A stretch of 52,725 bases of DNA, from the NCBI GenBank assembly GCA_028281005.1, contig JANQKS010000114.1:1-52725 (forward strand), in the 5' to 3' direction. The DNA is from Pseudomonadales bacterium (lineage in GTDB: Bacteria; Pseudomonadota; Gammaproteobacteria; Pseudomonadales; Azotimanducaceae). How positions within the stretch are numbered: the first letter of the stretch is position 1; each line of letters opens with the position of its first letter. This document shows positions 7,281-15,838 of the stretch, piece after piece. The notes under the pieces were generated by a model. That model ran no database searches and was not told the DNA's origin. It saw only the letters and a program-made list of their open reading frames with translations. A program made the translations under genes and the position numbers.

Positions 7281-9167
7281 ATGGCCGAATTTACGCGCAG
7301 GGACATTGTACATGGCATCACGGGTATACCGGTGGCGGCGGGTGGTCTGGCCTTCAGTCACCTTGCCGCCGCCAATACACCCCGGACGGGCGCCTCTTAT
7401 CCTCCCAGCCTGACGGGCTTACGCGGTAGTCACGCCGGTTCCTTTGAGGTGGCGCATGCGCTGGCGCGGGAAGGGCAGCAGGATTTTGGGCCGCTTAAAC
7501 GTGCGGATGCACCCTACGATTTGGTGGTGGTGGGGGGCGGCGTTTCAGGCTTAGCCGCAGCCTATTTCTATCGTCAGAACGAGCCGCAAGCGAAAATTCT
7601 CATCCTCGATAACCACGATGACTTTGGCGGCCATGCCAAACGTAACGAGTTCAGCGTGGGTGGCAAACACATCATCGGCTACGGCGGCAGCCAGACCATG
7701 GAAAGTCCGTCCGCCTACAGTGACGTCGCAAAAAAACTGCTTACCGAACTGGCGGTGGATCTCGACGGTTTTTACGATCATTACGACCAAGAATTTTTTA
7801 AGCGACACGGTCTGTCCGGTGGTTTGTTTTTTGACCGCGAAACTTATGGCCGTTCTGCCTTTGTCAATGCCAGCTTGTTTGGCGCGGCGGATTTCCTCGG
7901 GCTTGCGCCGGGACGTTTGCAAGGTGCCGATGCGGTTGCGGCAATGCCGTTAAGTGAAGCCGACCGCGCCACCATGCTCCATCTGATGACCGGCAGCAGT
8001 GATGCCTTTGAGGATCTCAATTTGCTGGAATTGCCGGGATACCTGAGTGGTATCAGCTATCTCACCTTTTTGAAAGAACGCCTGGGTGTCACGTCACCCA
8101 CATTGATTGATCTGCTGCACGATCTGCCGGCCGGTTATTACGGCATTGGCATTGATCAGATTCCAGCCATCGAAGCCTTGGTGCTGGGCATGCCGGGCGG
8201 CGCTCACTTGGGAGTGACGGGATTTGATTGGTTGCGTGGATTATTGGGCGGGTTGGCGGATCCGTACATTCACCACTATCCGGACGGCAATGCCTCCATT
8301 GCGCGCTTGCTGGTGCGTTCTTTGGTTCCCGAGGTGACGGCGGCGACTACGCCAGAAGACCTGGTTACCGCGCGGTTTGATTACTCGCAACTCGATCAGT
8401 CTCACCACAATGTACACCTTCGCCTCAACAGTACCGCGGTGGGTGTGGCCCAAAATGGTGCCCAAGATGGAGCGCAAGTGCAGGTGCGCTACGTACAAAA
8501 CGGTGCGCATCACGAGGTTTCTGCCAAACACTGTGTGCTGGCTTGTTATAACGCAATAGTCCCGTATCTGTGTCCTGACCTACCGGTAGCGCAGAAGGAG
8601 GCGTTAGCGCAACAGGTGAAGGTACCCCTGGTGTACACCAACGTGGTGCTCAACAACTGGCGTGCACTTAAACAACTGGGTATTGGCCAGTGTTTTGCGC
8701 CCAATATGTTCCATCAAATGATGATGGTGGATTTCCCCGTCTCCATGGGCGGTTATCGCTTTAGCCAAGGCCCGGATGAACCGGTGGTTCTACACCTCTC
8801 CAGCGCTTTTGGCGCCAGCGGTTTAGCGCCCGCGGATCAGTTTCGCGTCGGCCGCACCAAGCTGCTGGCGACCAGTTATGGCGAAATAGAGGCGGACATC
8901 TTAAATTTCCTCAATCAGCTATTGGGTGAAGCTGGTTTCAGCGCAGCCAAGGACATAGCGGCGATTACCGTCAATCGTTGGCCGCACGGTTATGCCTATG
9001 GCACTTATTCTCTGCATGACCCCGAGTATGCAGCGGGGCAGGCGCCACATGAGATTGGCCGCCAGACCTGGGGTAAGGTGGCGATCGCCAATTCAGATGC
9101 CGGTGCCAGGGCCTATCTCGATGAGGCCATTAATCAGGCGCACCGCGCGGTGGGTGACTTGCTTTGA
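7281..9167 (+). CDS. Spermidine dehydrogenase-like FAD protein, Tat-exported
   Basis: This 628-residue flavoprotein begins with a twin-arginine motif (TRRDIVHG, residues 5-12) and a hydrophobic stretch, so Tat export of the folded cofactor-bound enzyme is likely. YPPSLTGLRGSHAGSFEVAHAL (about 40-61) and the dinucleotide-binding GGGVSG at 85-90, followed by ILDNHDDFGGHAKRNEF, match the family containing Pseudomonas SpdH. That enzyme splits spermidine to 1,3-diaminopropane and 4-aminobutanal. Length agrees with SpdH (about 620). An ATG at 7281 follows a purine-rich GGGGCAAAGAG. The gene directly follows the omega-aminotransferase, supporting a polyamine or related amine route. Substrate assignment within this flavoprotein family is uncertain. 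Confidence 0.78.
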   Translation: MAEFTRRDIVHGITGIPVAAGGLAFSHLAAANTPRTGASYPPSLTGLRGSHAGSFEVAHALAREGQQDFGPLKRADAPYDLVVVGGGVSGLAAAYFYRQNEPQAKILILDNHDDFGGHAKRNEFSVGGKHIIGYGGSQTMESPSAYSDVAKKLLTELAVDLDGFYDHYDQEFFKRHGLSGGLFFDRETYGRSAFVNASLFGAADFLGLAPGRLQGADAVAAMPLSEADRATMLHLMTGSSDAFEDLNLLELPGYLSGISYLTFLKERLGVTSPTLIDLLHDLPAGYYGIGIDQIPAIEALVLGMPGGAHLGVTGFDWLRGLLGGLADPYIHHYPDGNASIARLLVRSLVPEVTAATTPEDLVTARFDYSQLDQSHHNVHLRLNSTAVGVAQNGAQDGAQVQVRYVQNGAHHEVSAKHCVLACYNAIVPYLCPDLPVAQKEALAQQVKVPLVYTNVVLNNWRALKQLGIGQCFAPNMFHQMMMVDFPVSMGGYRFSQGPDEPVVLHLSSAFGASGLAPADQFRVGRTKLLATSYGEIEADILNFLNQLLGEAGFSAAKDIAAITVNRWPHGYAYGTYSLHDPEYAAGQAPHEIGRQTWGKVAIANSDAGARAYLDEAINQAHRAVGDLL

Positions 9168-9207
9168 TCGAAGCTGAGCACAGAAGCAGACCTATGTAGA
9201 GAGTTAA

Positions 9208-10500
9208 TCAGGCAGGCTTACGCTCAAACTCGATGTGTAACTCCTTGAGAATCCTCAAGCTGTAATTGGGTAGATGACGCAGATTGTTTTTGCCTGGGGT
9301 CAGCCGAAAATCTTCGATTTTGTCGATGAAGGCTTTAAATGCCCAGTACAACTCACGGCGCGCCAACGGCGCCCCTAAACAATAGTGGGTGCCCGTGCTG
9401 AAGCCTAAATGCGAGCCGGCGTTTTTACGTTCAAGGTCAATGTTGTCGGGGTTTTCGAACTGTTCGGGGTCGCGGTTACCGGCCGCGTACCGCAAATCCA
9501 CCTGGGCACCTTTGGGGATCTTTACGCCGCCAATCTCGACATCGTTTTTTGCGGTGCGTGACATGGCTTGTGCCGGTGACTCCAAACGCACCACCTCATC
9601 AACAAACGTTTTTAAGTAACGTTCGGGGTCGGAGCGCAGCTTGTCCCACGTGGCTCGATCACGGTCCAACAGCATGATCCCGGCGGAGATGGCGTTAGTC
9701 GTGGTTTCTGAGCCGCCGACAAACGTGTCTTGCATCATCTCGGCATGCAGTTCGTTGTCATTTAACGTGCGCCCCCAGCCGGGTACCTCCAAGTTCACCA
9801 AATCAGACAACAAAGTGTCGTTGGGTTGTTTGCGCAGCTGTTCGAAGATGGCCTGAAAATAGTGTTGGGCCTGGATTTCCAGGTCTGTGTACTTGAGCTT
9901 TTCTTCGTCGCTGATGCCAAAACCAATACCCTTGATCCAAGCATCAGTCCACTCTTTGATTTGCCACACATCATCCATGTCGGCGCCCATTTGCCGGCAA
10001 ATGATGATCAAGGGCAGCGGTACGGCGTATTGCGCCACGACCTCACACACGCCGTCGTCGATAAAGCTGTCCATCAATTCATAAGACAGCTGCTCAACCT
10101 GGTGGTCCATGTCTTTGATGCGTTTCGGGCGAAACGCCTGGTCAAAGATCGAACGCATTTGTTTGTGTTCCGGGTCATCCCGCGCAGCCAGTGATTCGCC
10201 GGGCACCCAGCCTTTTTCTAAGAAACGCTCATATGCTAAACGCGCAGCGCCGGTTAAGTTGGCGTGGTCGTTGCTGGGGCGGAAGTTGCTGAAATTTTCG
10301 TAATCCATGGCGATGCGCCGTTGATCTTCATAACGGGTCACCACAAACATGCCGGTGCGCGGGTCCTGAAAAATCGGCGCGTTGTCGCGCAGAAATTGAT
10401 AAGTGGGGTAGGGGCACTCCAAGACCTCGATGTCGGCCAGGGTCGCCTCTTCGAGGGAGACGGGGCATACCGGGTTGTCCATACGGTTGATGTCGCTCAT
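9208..10500 (-). CDS. Cytochrome P450 monooxygenase
   Basis: This is a 430-residue soluble bacterial P450. The oxygen-binding helix reads FVGGSETTTN (Gly262-Thr267 region), the ExxR pair is Glu302-Arg305 (EVVRLESP), and the haem-binding loop FSTGTHYCLG places the axial thiolate at Cys374. It is the last gene of a tight minus-strand unit: CYP153, MerR regulator, this P450, with only nine bases between the MerR stop and this ATG. Bacterial P450s of this class oxidise small hydrophobic molecules such as terpenoids or steroids and need a ferredoxin and reductase. Neither partner is in the window. The substrate cannot be read from sequence. Confidence 0.93.
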   Translation of the reverse strand: MSDINRMDNPVCPVSLEEATLADIEVLECPYPTYQFLRDNAPIFQDPRTGMFVVTRYEDQRRIAMDYENFSNFRPSNDHANLTGAARLAYERFLEKGWVPGESLAARDDPEHKQMRSIFDQAFRPKRIKDMDHQVEQLSYELMDSFIDDGVCEVVAQYAVPLPLIIICRQMGADMDDVWQIKEWTDAWIKGIGFGISDEEKLKYTDLEIQAQHYFQAIFEQLRKQPNDTLLSDLVNLEVPGWGRTLNDNELHAEMMQDTFVGGSETTTNAISAGIMLLDRDRATWDKLRSDPERYLKTFVDEVVRLESPAQAMSRTAKNDVEIGGVKIPKGAQVDLRYAAGNRDPEQFENPDNIDLERKNAGSHLGFSTGTHYCLGAPLARRELYWAFKAFIDKIEDFRLTPGKNNLRHLPNYSLRILKELHIEFERKPA

Positions 10501-10509
10501 GTGGTCTCC

Positions 10510-11274
10510 CTACGTATCCGCGACGCGTTGATGCAATGTTCGCATGATGGCTTGGGTCCGCAAGCGGCTGACAATTTCGTTAGTTATGCTCATTCCTTGC
10601 GCGGCCATTTGCGCGGCTTCATCGGCTGGGACGTCACCAAATTGCTGCAAAAAGTTGTCAACCTCAGCTTCCGCGACGGGTGCCATGGCATCAGCAAAAC
10701 GTTTTAGATAGTCGCTACCGTACCCTTTATCCTCATCAAACCCCAAACTTTGCAGGCGCGCCCACAGGCGCACGATGGCAGCCTCACTGAAGTTGAGCGC
10801 CGCTGCTTCGCCCTCACCATCGATGTGTATCACCCCTTGCTGATGCAAGGTGTGCAAAAAACCCTCGCTTAAACCGGTTTCTGCCGTCAGCTCCTGCAGA
10901 CTGACGTTTTGGGTTGGAAGCTCGCCGTTGACATGCGACTGCACGGTCAACTCAAAGCGCGCCAAATTGTCTTGGGTGTTGAGCGCCTGGTAGTCGAAGC
11001 CGTCGAGCAGGGGCTTTATGGCGTGCAACGGCAACGAACGCTCTTGTTGCAGTCGTTTGATGGCCTGGATACGTACCACGTGTTCATCACTGTAGTAAGC
11101 AACGTTGCGTTTAGGTCGCTCCGGTTCCGGCAGCAGCCCCTCGCGTAAGTAAAAATGTATCGCTTCGCGGGTGACGCCGGTGCGCAACTCCAGGTCTTTC
11201 ATCTTCAGCCGTGCACCCGCCTGGGGGAATTCGCTAGGGGTCTTTTTGCCGTTATCGTCGAGGGCTTCTGCCAC
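10510..11274 (-). CDS. MerR-family transcriptional regulator
   Basis: This is a 254-residue regulator. Its N-terminal MerR winged helix covers about residues 22-92: LKMKDLELRTGVTREAIHFYLREGLLPEP, then the wing YYSDEHVVRIQAIKRLQ. The usual short C-terminal coil is replaced by an approximately 150-residue domain with no ligand-binding family that I recognise. It starts with GTG at 11274, 25 bases after the CYP153 stop, and runs nearly into the second P450, so it is co-transcribed with both P450s. An embedded regulator suggests autoregulation of the P450 unit by a hydrophobic effector, which is inference. The effector domain is the unusual part. Confidence 0.85.
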   Translation of the reverse strand: MAEALDDNGKKTPSEFPQAGARLKMKDLELRTGVTREAIHFYLREGLLPEPERPKRNVAYYSDEHVVRIQAIKRLQQERSLPLHAIKPLLDGFDYQALNTQDNLARFELTVQSHVNGELPTQNVSLQELTAETGLSEGFLHTLHQQGVIHIDGEGEAAALNFSEAAIVRLWARLQSLGFDEDKGYGSDYLKRFADAMAPVAEAEVDNFLQQFGDVPADEAAQMAAQGMSITNEIVSRLRTQAIMRTLHQRVADT

Positions 11275-11299
11275 GCGGGTTTACCTCGTCATGAATCTG

Positions 11300-12562
11300 C
11301 TAGACAGGGTGGACGCGCACAGGCAGCTCAGCGTAACCGCGCACGAAGTTCGAACGGACGCGTACGGGTTCACCTACCAACTCCACAGTGTGGAAGCGTT
11401 TGAGAATCTCTTCCCAAACGATGCGCAGCTGCATTTCCGCCAGACGGTTACCCATGCACCGATGGATGCCAAAACCAAATGATAGGTGTTGGCGTGCTCG
11501 CGGCCGGTCGATGATGAACATATCAGGCTCGCTAATGCTGTGCGGGTCGCGGTTGCCGGAGACGTACCACATCACCACCTTGTCGCCTTTTTTGATGTGT
11601 TTGCCATGTAGCTCAGTGTCCACCTTGGCGGTGCGACGCATGTGCGACAGTGGTGTTTGCCAGCGAATGATTTCAGAGACCATGTTGGGGATCAGCGCGG
11701 GGTTGTCGCGCAGCTTCTGGTACTCATTCGGGTTCTGATTGAGCGCCACCACGCCGCCGCTGATGGAGTTACGCGTGGTGTCATTGCCGCCGATGATGAG
11801 GAGCATGAGGGTGCCGATAAACTCCATTGGTTTGTTGATCATGTCCTTAGTGCTTTCGCCGTGGATCAACATGGACAGCAGATCAAACCTCGGCGGCAGG
11901 TGTTCGCGTTCGCGCCATAGACGATTGAAATATTCGAGGCATTTGCCCATTTCTTCGCGACGGTATTCTTCGGTGATGGTATTGCCGCCGGTCATTTCCG
12001 GTGTGGCGATGGCGACATCGGACCAATGGGTCAGCAAGCGCCGATCTTCAAAGGGGAAATCAAAGATGGTGGCCAACATTTGTGTGGTCAGTTCGATGGA
12101 CACGTGGTCGACCCAGTCAAAGGTTTCGCCCACCGGCAACCCATCTAAAATCGCCTGTGCGCGCTGACGAATGATCGGTTCCAGCTCGGCCAGGTTGCGC
12201 GGTGCCACCACGTTCTGCACTGCCTTACGTTGTTCATCGTGGATCGGCGGGTCGCTTTGGATAAAGTTAACGAACGTGAAGTCTTCCGGTTGCTCACCCA
12301 ATAAAACGGTTGGCTCGGAGGAAAAAATTTCGTGGTGTTTGTCTACGTATTGGATGTCGTCAAAGCGGGTTACCGACCAAAACGGTCCGAACTCCTTACT
12401 CTGGGTATAGTGCACTGGGTCTTCTTCACGCAAGCGTTTGAAAAACCCCCACAAAGTGTCGTGCTCATAAATTTCCGGGTCCGCTACGTCAATCTGCGCG
12501 AGCGGTAGAGCCGCCGGATCGGTTAGATATTGCGGTTGTGAAGTATTGATCGCCTCACTCAT
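11300..12562 (-). CDS. CYP153-family cytochrome P450 (terminal hydroxylase)
   Basis: This 420-residue P450 carries the CYP153 signature. The I-helix is LLIIGGNDTTRNSISGG (Gly258-Thr263), followed by the ExxR pair Glu297-Arg300 and WQTPLSHMRRTA. Further on are MWYVSGNRDP, then RPRARQHLSFGFGIHRCMG with the thiolate at Cys369, NRLAEMQLR, and a C-terminus SNFVRGYAELPVRV. CYP153 enzymes are cytosolic omega-hydroxylases of medium-chain alkanes, fatty acids and some cyclic or terpenoid substrates. It heads the minus-strand P450 unit behind a well-formed promoter at 12627-12599. A typical CYP153 operon has ferredoxin and ferredoxin reductase next door; here a MerR regulator takes that place, so redox partners must come from elsewhere. 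Confidence 0.93.
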   Translation of the reverse strand: MSEAINTSQPQYLTDPAALPLAQIDVADPEIYEHDTLWGFFKRLREEDPVHYTQSKEFGPFWSVTRFDDIQYVDKHHEIFSSEPTVLLGEQPEDFTFVNFIQSDPPIHDEQRKAVQNVVAPRNLAELEPIIRQRAQAILDGLPVGETFDWVDHVSIELTTQMLATIFDFPFEDRRLLTHWSDVAIATPEMTGGNTITEEYRREEMGKCLEYFNRLWREREHLPPRFDLLSMLIHGESTKDMINKPMEFIGTLMLLIIGGNDTTRNSISGGVVALNQNPNEYQKLRDNPALIPNMVSEIIRWQTPLSHMRRTAKVDTELHGKHIKKGDKVVMWYVSGNRDPHSISEPDMFIIDRPRARQHLSFGFGIHRCMGNRLAEMQLRIVWEEILKRFHTVELVGEPVRVRSNFVRGYAELPVRVHPV

Positions 12563-12598
12563 TCCTCATGCCCCTTCCTTCGTTTTGGATGGAGAGCG

Positions 12599-12638
12599 AT
12601 CTTACGCAATCAAATAGTATGTATCAACACTACATACT
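12599..12638 (-). promoter_or_regulatory. CYP153 promoter with inverted-repeat operator over the -35
   Basis: On the minus strand TTGATA (12627-12622) and TAAGAT (12604-12599) are separated by exactly 17 bases, a good sigma-70 arrangement about 36 bases before the CYP153 ATG. A perfect inverted repeat, AGTATGTA (12616-12623) and TACATACT (12631-12638), with a seven-base spacer, covers the -35 box. This is the shape and position of a repressor operator. The upstream TetR gene and the MerR gene inside the operon are the candidate ligands. The repeat also overlaps the last codons of the TetR gene. Confidence 0.6.
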
Positions 12639-13277
12639 TTTGCTTTGAAAGATATTCAGCACCAGGTCAATGTGACGGTCTAAAACCTCAGCGTCGTGGG
12701 GATTGGTGCCGGTGAGTTCTTCGAATTCGGCCGCAAACGTAAAAATGGACGCTGCTGCGGACAAAAATAAAAAGCGAATGTGTAATGGATCACCCTGTGG
12801 CAGCAACCCGGCCTGCTGCGCTTCCACAATGACATCCGCCATCATCGCGCCGCCGGGTTGCAGGAAGCGATCTGCCAGCCAGTGCATCCGCTCGGGGCTA
12901 CCCGCGTTGGCCTGCACCATAAACCGGTTTAGATTGGGTAAGTCTGCGCTGAGCAGGACAAATTCACGCAGCAGCAGGCGCAACACACTGTGTTGGTCCA
13001 CGCCGTCCAGCGCGGCGCGGCGTCGGCGCAAGCGGTCTGCAGCCATCCCCATTAAATACTCCGCGACAGCTTTCCACAGCGCGTCTTTGCTGCCGAAATG
13101 GTGCGCGATCAGCGCCGGGTTTACATATGCGCGTGCGGCGATGCCGCGGGTGGTGGCACCGTCAAAGCCGAGGTTGGCGAACTCCACCACGGCGGCCTCC
13201 AAAATGGCGTTTTTGGTGACACGCGAACGTGTCTGCTCAGAGCGCTCGGTTTTGTATTCGACGGGATGTGGTTCCAA
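12630..13277 (-). CDS. TetR-family transcriptional regulator
   Basis: This is a 215-residue repressor-type protein with an N-terminal TetR helix-turn-helix at about 22-70. It reads ILEAAVVEFANLGFDGATTRGIAARAYVNPALIAHHFGSKDALWKAV. The C-terminal helical ligand domain resembles the TetR subgroup with a long bundle, effector unknown. TTG at 13277 is the only start after the in-frame stop at 13316; no clear ribosome site is visible. It stands between the P450 unit and the TonB receptor, reading towards the former. Inverted repeats near both flanking promoters (12616-12638 and 13338-13353) make it a likely regulator of uptake and oxidation together. That link is inference, as the two repeats differ in sequence. 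Confidence 0.88.
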   Translation of the reverse strand: MEPHPVEYKTERSEQTRSRVTKNAILEAAVVEFANLGFDGATTRGIAARAYVNPALIAHHFGSKDALWKAVAEYLMGMAADRLRRRRAALDGVDQHSVLRLLLREFVLLSADLPNLNRFMVQANAGSPERMHWLADRFLQPGGAMMADVIVEAQQAGLLPQGDPLHIRFLFLSAAASIFTFAAEFEELTGTNPHDAEVLDRHIDLVLNIFQSKSM

Positions 13278-13337
13278 TGCGGGTATTAAATCTTGGTCCT
13301 CTGGCGGCCTATATTATCCAAGCGATTAATATTCCAC

Positions 13338-13424
13338 AATGATATTGATCATTTGATTAATTTAGTGGTATTTTCAGGACAGCTGCGGAGAGGCGGAGGT
13401 GTGTCAGGCGCCGTGTCAGGCACC
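13338..13424 (+). promoter_or_regulatory. TonB-receptor control region with operator-like repeats
   Basis: An inverted repeat AATGAT-ATTG-ATCATT (13338-13353) overlaps a possible -35 TTGATC (13345-13350), with a weak TATTTT (13369-13374) 18 bases downstream. Two copies of GATTAAT flank it (13324-13330 and 13355-13361). Further on, a 12-base unit beginning GTGTCAGGC is repeated in tandem (13401-13412 and 13413-13424, one mismatch). The layout, repeat over the -35, mirrors the CYP153 promoter. Likely bound by the divergent TetR protein; unproven. Confidence 0.45.
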
Positions 13425-13460
13425 TAAGGAGCCGCGGTTCTATTAACGGAGAGGATCAAA

Positions 13461-15800
13461 ATGAAATACACAGCCATCATCTGCGGGGTGCTGTTTACCT
13501 GTGGATTGAACTTTGTTGATGTGGCGGTGGCCGAGGCTGCCGAACAGGCCGACTCGGGTTTGGCGCTGGAAGAAATTGTCGTGACGGCGCGCCGCCGCGA
13601 AGAAAACCTGCAATCAGTACCGGTGGCGGTCTCAGTCCTCACCGGCGAAGAAATGCTTGAGCAGGGCGGGATGAAAATTGACGTCATTGGTCAGATGGTG
13701 CCCAACGTGCACTTCGAAGCCGCTGGTGGCACCAGTGGTGTGAAATCGCCGGTGATGTTCATTCGCGGCATGGGGCAAAATGACTTTATTCCCGTCGAAG
13801 ACCCCGCTGTGGGGATTTATCTAGACGGTGTTTACTTTGGCCGCAATATCGGCAGCGTATTCGATTTGGTTGATATTGAACGCATCGAAGTGCTGCGCGG
13901 TCCGCAAGGTACCTTGTTTGGGCGCAACACCATCGGCGGTGCCATCAACATCGTGTCGAAATCACCACGTAACGAACTCGCCGGTTCGATTGACGTATCT
14001 GCGGGTGATGAAGGCTTGTTTGAAACCAGAGTGACGGTAAACGTACCCATGGGTGACCGCGTGGCCGGTCGTTTCAGCGCCTTCATGCGTGAACGTGACG
14101 GTTATGTAGAAGCCGTGCAGTACAGCAGCTTGGAACTCGGTAACGATGACATCTGGGGTGCGCGCATGCGTTTGACCGCGGATCTAACAGATACTTTTAG
14201 CCTGGATTTCGCTGCCGATTACTCTAAGGCTGAAGAAACCCCCGGTGCGCTCAGCTCCATCGGCGGTATCGGCACATTTAACGGCCAGGACATCACGCTT
14301 GGTCCGCCGGTGCAGCTATTTGCCAACTTCTGGAACGCCATTTACAGCGGCGATCCGGCATCTTGTACCACGGCGGCCGGTCAGGCCACCAACACTGCCT
14401 GTTACGGGCCGGTGTGGAATACCAACGATCCGTACAAATCCAACTCAGTGTTTACCGACAACCAAGGTAATGTCGTCTCACCTGAGCAGAGCGTGGAAGT
14501 GATGGGTGCCAACCTCACCGCCACCTGGCAGTTAGGTGCGCTGGAGCTGAAGTCGATTACGTCTTACCGGGAATTTGATATCGACCTGTTCAACGATATC
14601 GATTTTTCGCCGTACATCTTGTTTCACAACAACCACGACGAATACAGCCAGGATCAGTTTTCCCAGGAGTTTCAACTGAGCGGCGAAGCCATGGACGGGC
14701 GGCTGAATTACGTGATTGGTTTGTATCACTTTGAGGAAGAAGGGGTGGAGTCGATTTTTAACCAGATCTCCTTTGCGCCGCCGCTGTCAGGACCACCGGA
14801 CTTTTTCTTCCAGTACATTGACCGCTACATCGACAACGAAAGCCAGGCCATCTTTGGTCAGGTTAACTTTGACCTCAGCGATGTGCTGACCTTGACGGTA
14901 GGTGCTCGTTATACAGAAAGTGATAAAAGCTTTGATCTTGATACCCGCCGCCGCGTCGGGCCTGTGTCGCGGCAGTTTGGTGACCTAACCACGGAAGAGA
15001 CTACGCCCCTATTGTCGCTGTCTTGGGACGTGTCGGACGACGTGATGTTATACGCCACTTATTCTGAAGGGTATCGCGACGGCAGCTACGCCGCTCGCTT
15101 CACCGGTGCCGTACCGGTGCCTTTGCCGAACTACGATCCGGAATTTGTCACCAATTACGAGATTGGCATGAAATCCAAGTTGCTGGATGGCCGCATGCGT
15201 TTAAACGCCACTGCCTTCCTCATGGACTATGAAGACATGCAGATTAATGCTTCCAGTGACCAAGTGGCTTCCGCCTCCACCAAGGAAAACTTGGGTGATG
15301 CCACGCTGCAAGGTTTGGAACTGGAGGTGTCGGCGCTGCTCACTGAGCAACTCAGTGTTGGCATTAACGTGGGCTTGCTGGACGACGAAATCGATTCCTT
15401 GAGAGGCACCTTGGTCTCTAACACCGTGGTTATCAGCGAAAGTACCGATCTACCCAACACGCCGGATTGGACCTTGTCGCTGATGTTGAAGTACGAAGTG
15501 CCACTTAATCAGGGCGGACGTCTGGCATTTCGCGCAGACTACGTCACCAAAGACGAGTACTACAGCCGCGCAGAAAACATCGAAGAGACCTTGTTGGATG
15601 ACTATACCAACCTCAATCTCAGTGCGAAGTACATCTCCGCCGAGGATAACTGGGAGCTTGGTTTTGGTATGCGCAACGCCACCGACGAGGAGTATTACCA
15701 ATCTGCGACACCTTTTGGGGCGTTTGGTCTGGCGTTTGGTCAACCGGTGCGCCCACGCACTTGGTATGCCTCGTTCACCTACCGGTTTGGGGATGAGTAG
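13461..15800 (+). CDS. TonB-dependent outer-membrane receptor
   Basis: This 779-residue outer-membrane importer has a signal peptide at about residues 1-27 and a TonB-box-like LEEIVVTARRR at about 36-46. The plug domain has SVPVAVSVLTGEEM, PMVPNVHFE-type spacing, VDGVYFGR and IERIEVLRGPQGTLFGRNTIGGAINIVS. The 22-strand barrel ends in TWYASFTYRFGDE. The ribosome site is GGAGAGGAT just before ATG 13461. Energised by TonB/ExbBD, these receptors import scarce or bulky molecules. In marine degraders, receptors of this class commonly sit with catabolic genes. The DUF3604 gene follows 38 bases downstream, and P450 and TetR genes lie divergently upstream. Substrate unknown; a hydrophobic compound fits the context better than a siderophore, since no iron genes are present. 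Confidence 0.93.
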   Translation: MKYTAIICGVLFTCGLNFVDVAVAEAAEQADSGLALEEIVVTARRREENLQSVPVAVSVLTGEEMLEQGGMKIDVIGQMVPNVHFEAAGGTSGVKSPVMFIRGMGQNDFIPVEDPAVGIYLDGVYFGRNIGSVFDLVDIERIEVLRGPQGTLFGRNTIGGAINIVSKSPRNELAGSIDVSAGDEGLFETRVTVNVPMGDRVAGRFSAFMRERDGYVEAVQYSSLELGNDDIWGARMRLTADLTDTFSLDFAADYSKAEETPGALSSIGGIGTFNGQDITLGPPVQLFANFWNAIYSGDPASCTTAAGQATNTACYGPVWNTNDPYKSNSVFTDNQGNVVSPEQSVEVMGANLTATWQLGALELKSITSYREFDIDLFNDIDFSPYILFHNNHDEYSQDQFSQEFQLSGEAMDGRLNYVIGLYHFEEEGVESIFNQISFAPPLSGPPDFFFQYIDRYIDNESQAIFGQVNFDLSDVLTLTVGARYTESDKSFDLDTRRRVGPVSRQFGDLTTEETTPLLSLSWDVSDDVMLYATYSEGYRDGSYAARFTGAVPVPLPNYDPEFVTNYEIGMKSKLLDGRMRLNATAFLMDYEDMQINASSDQVASASTKENLGDATLQGLELEVSALLTEQLSVGINVGLLDDEIDSLRGTLVSNTVVISESTDLPNTPDWTLSLMLKYEVPLNQGGRLAFRADYVTKDEYYSRAENIEETLLDDYTNLNLSAKYISAEDNWELGFGMRNATDEEYYQSATPFGAFGLAFGQPVRPRTWYASFTYRFGDE

Positions 15801-15838
15801 CGCTCTACTAGCCCCTTATGTATCGATAGGTTGATACT

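Noticed and set aside
9826-10194. Plus-strand frames opposite the first P450
   Set aside because: Antisense to a P450 with all its motifs; no independent signal.
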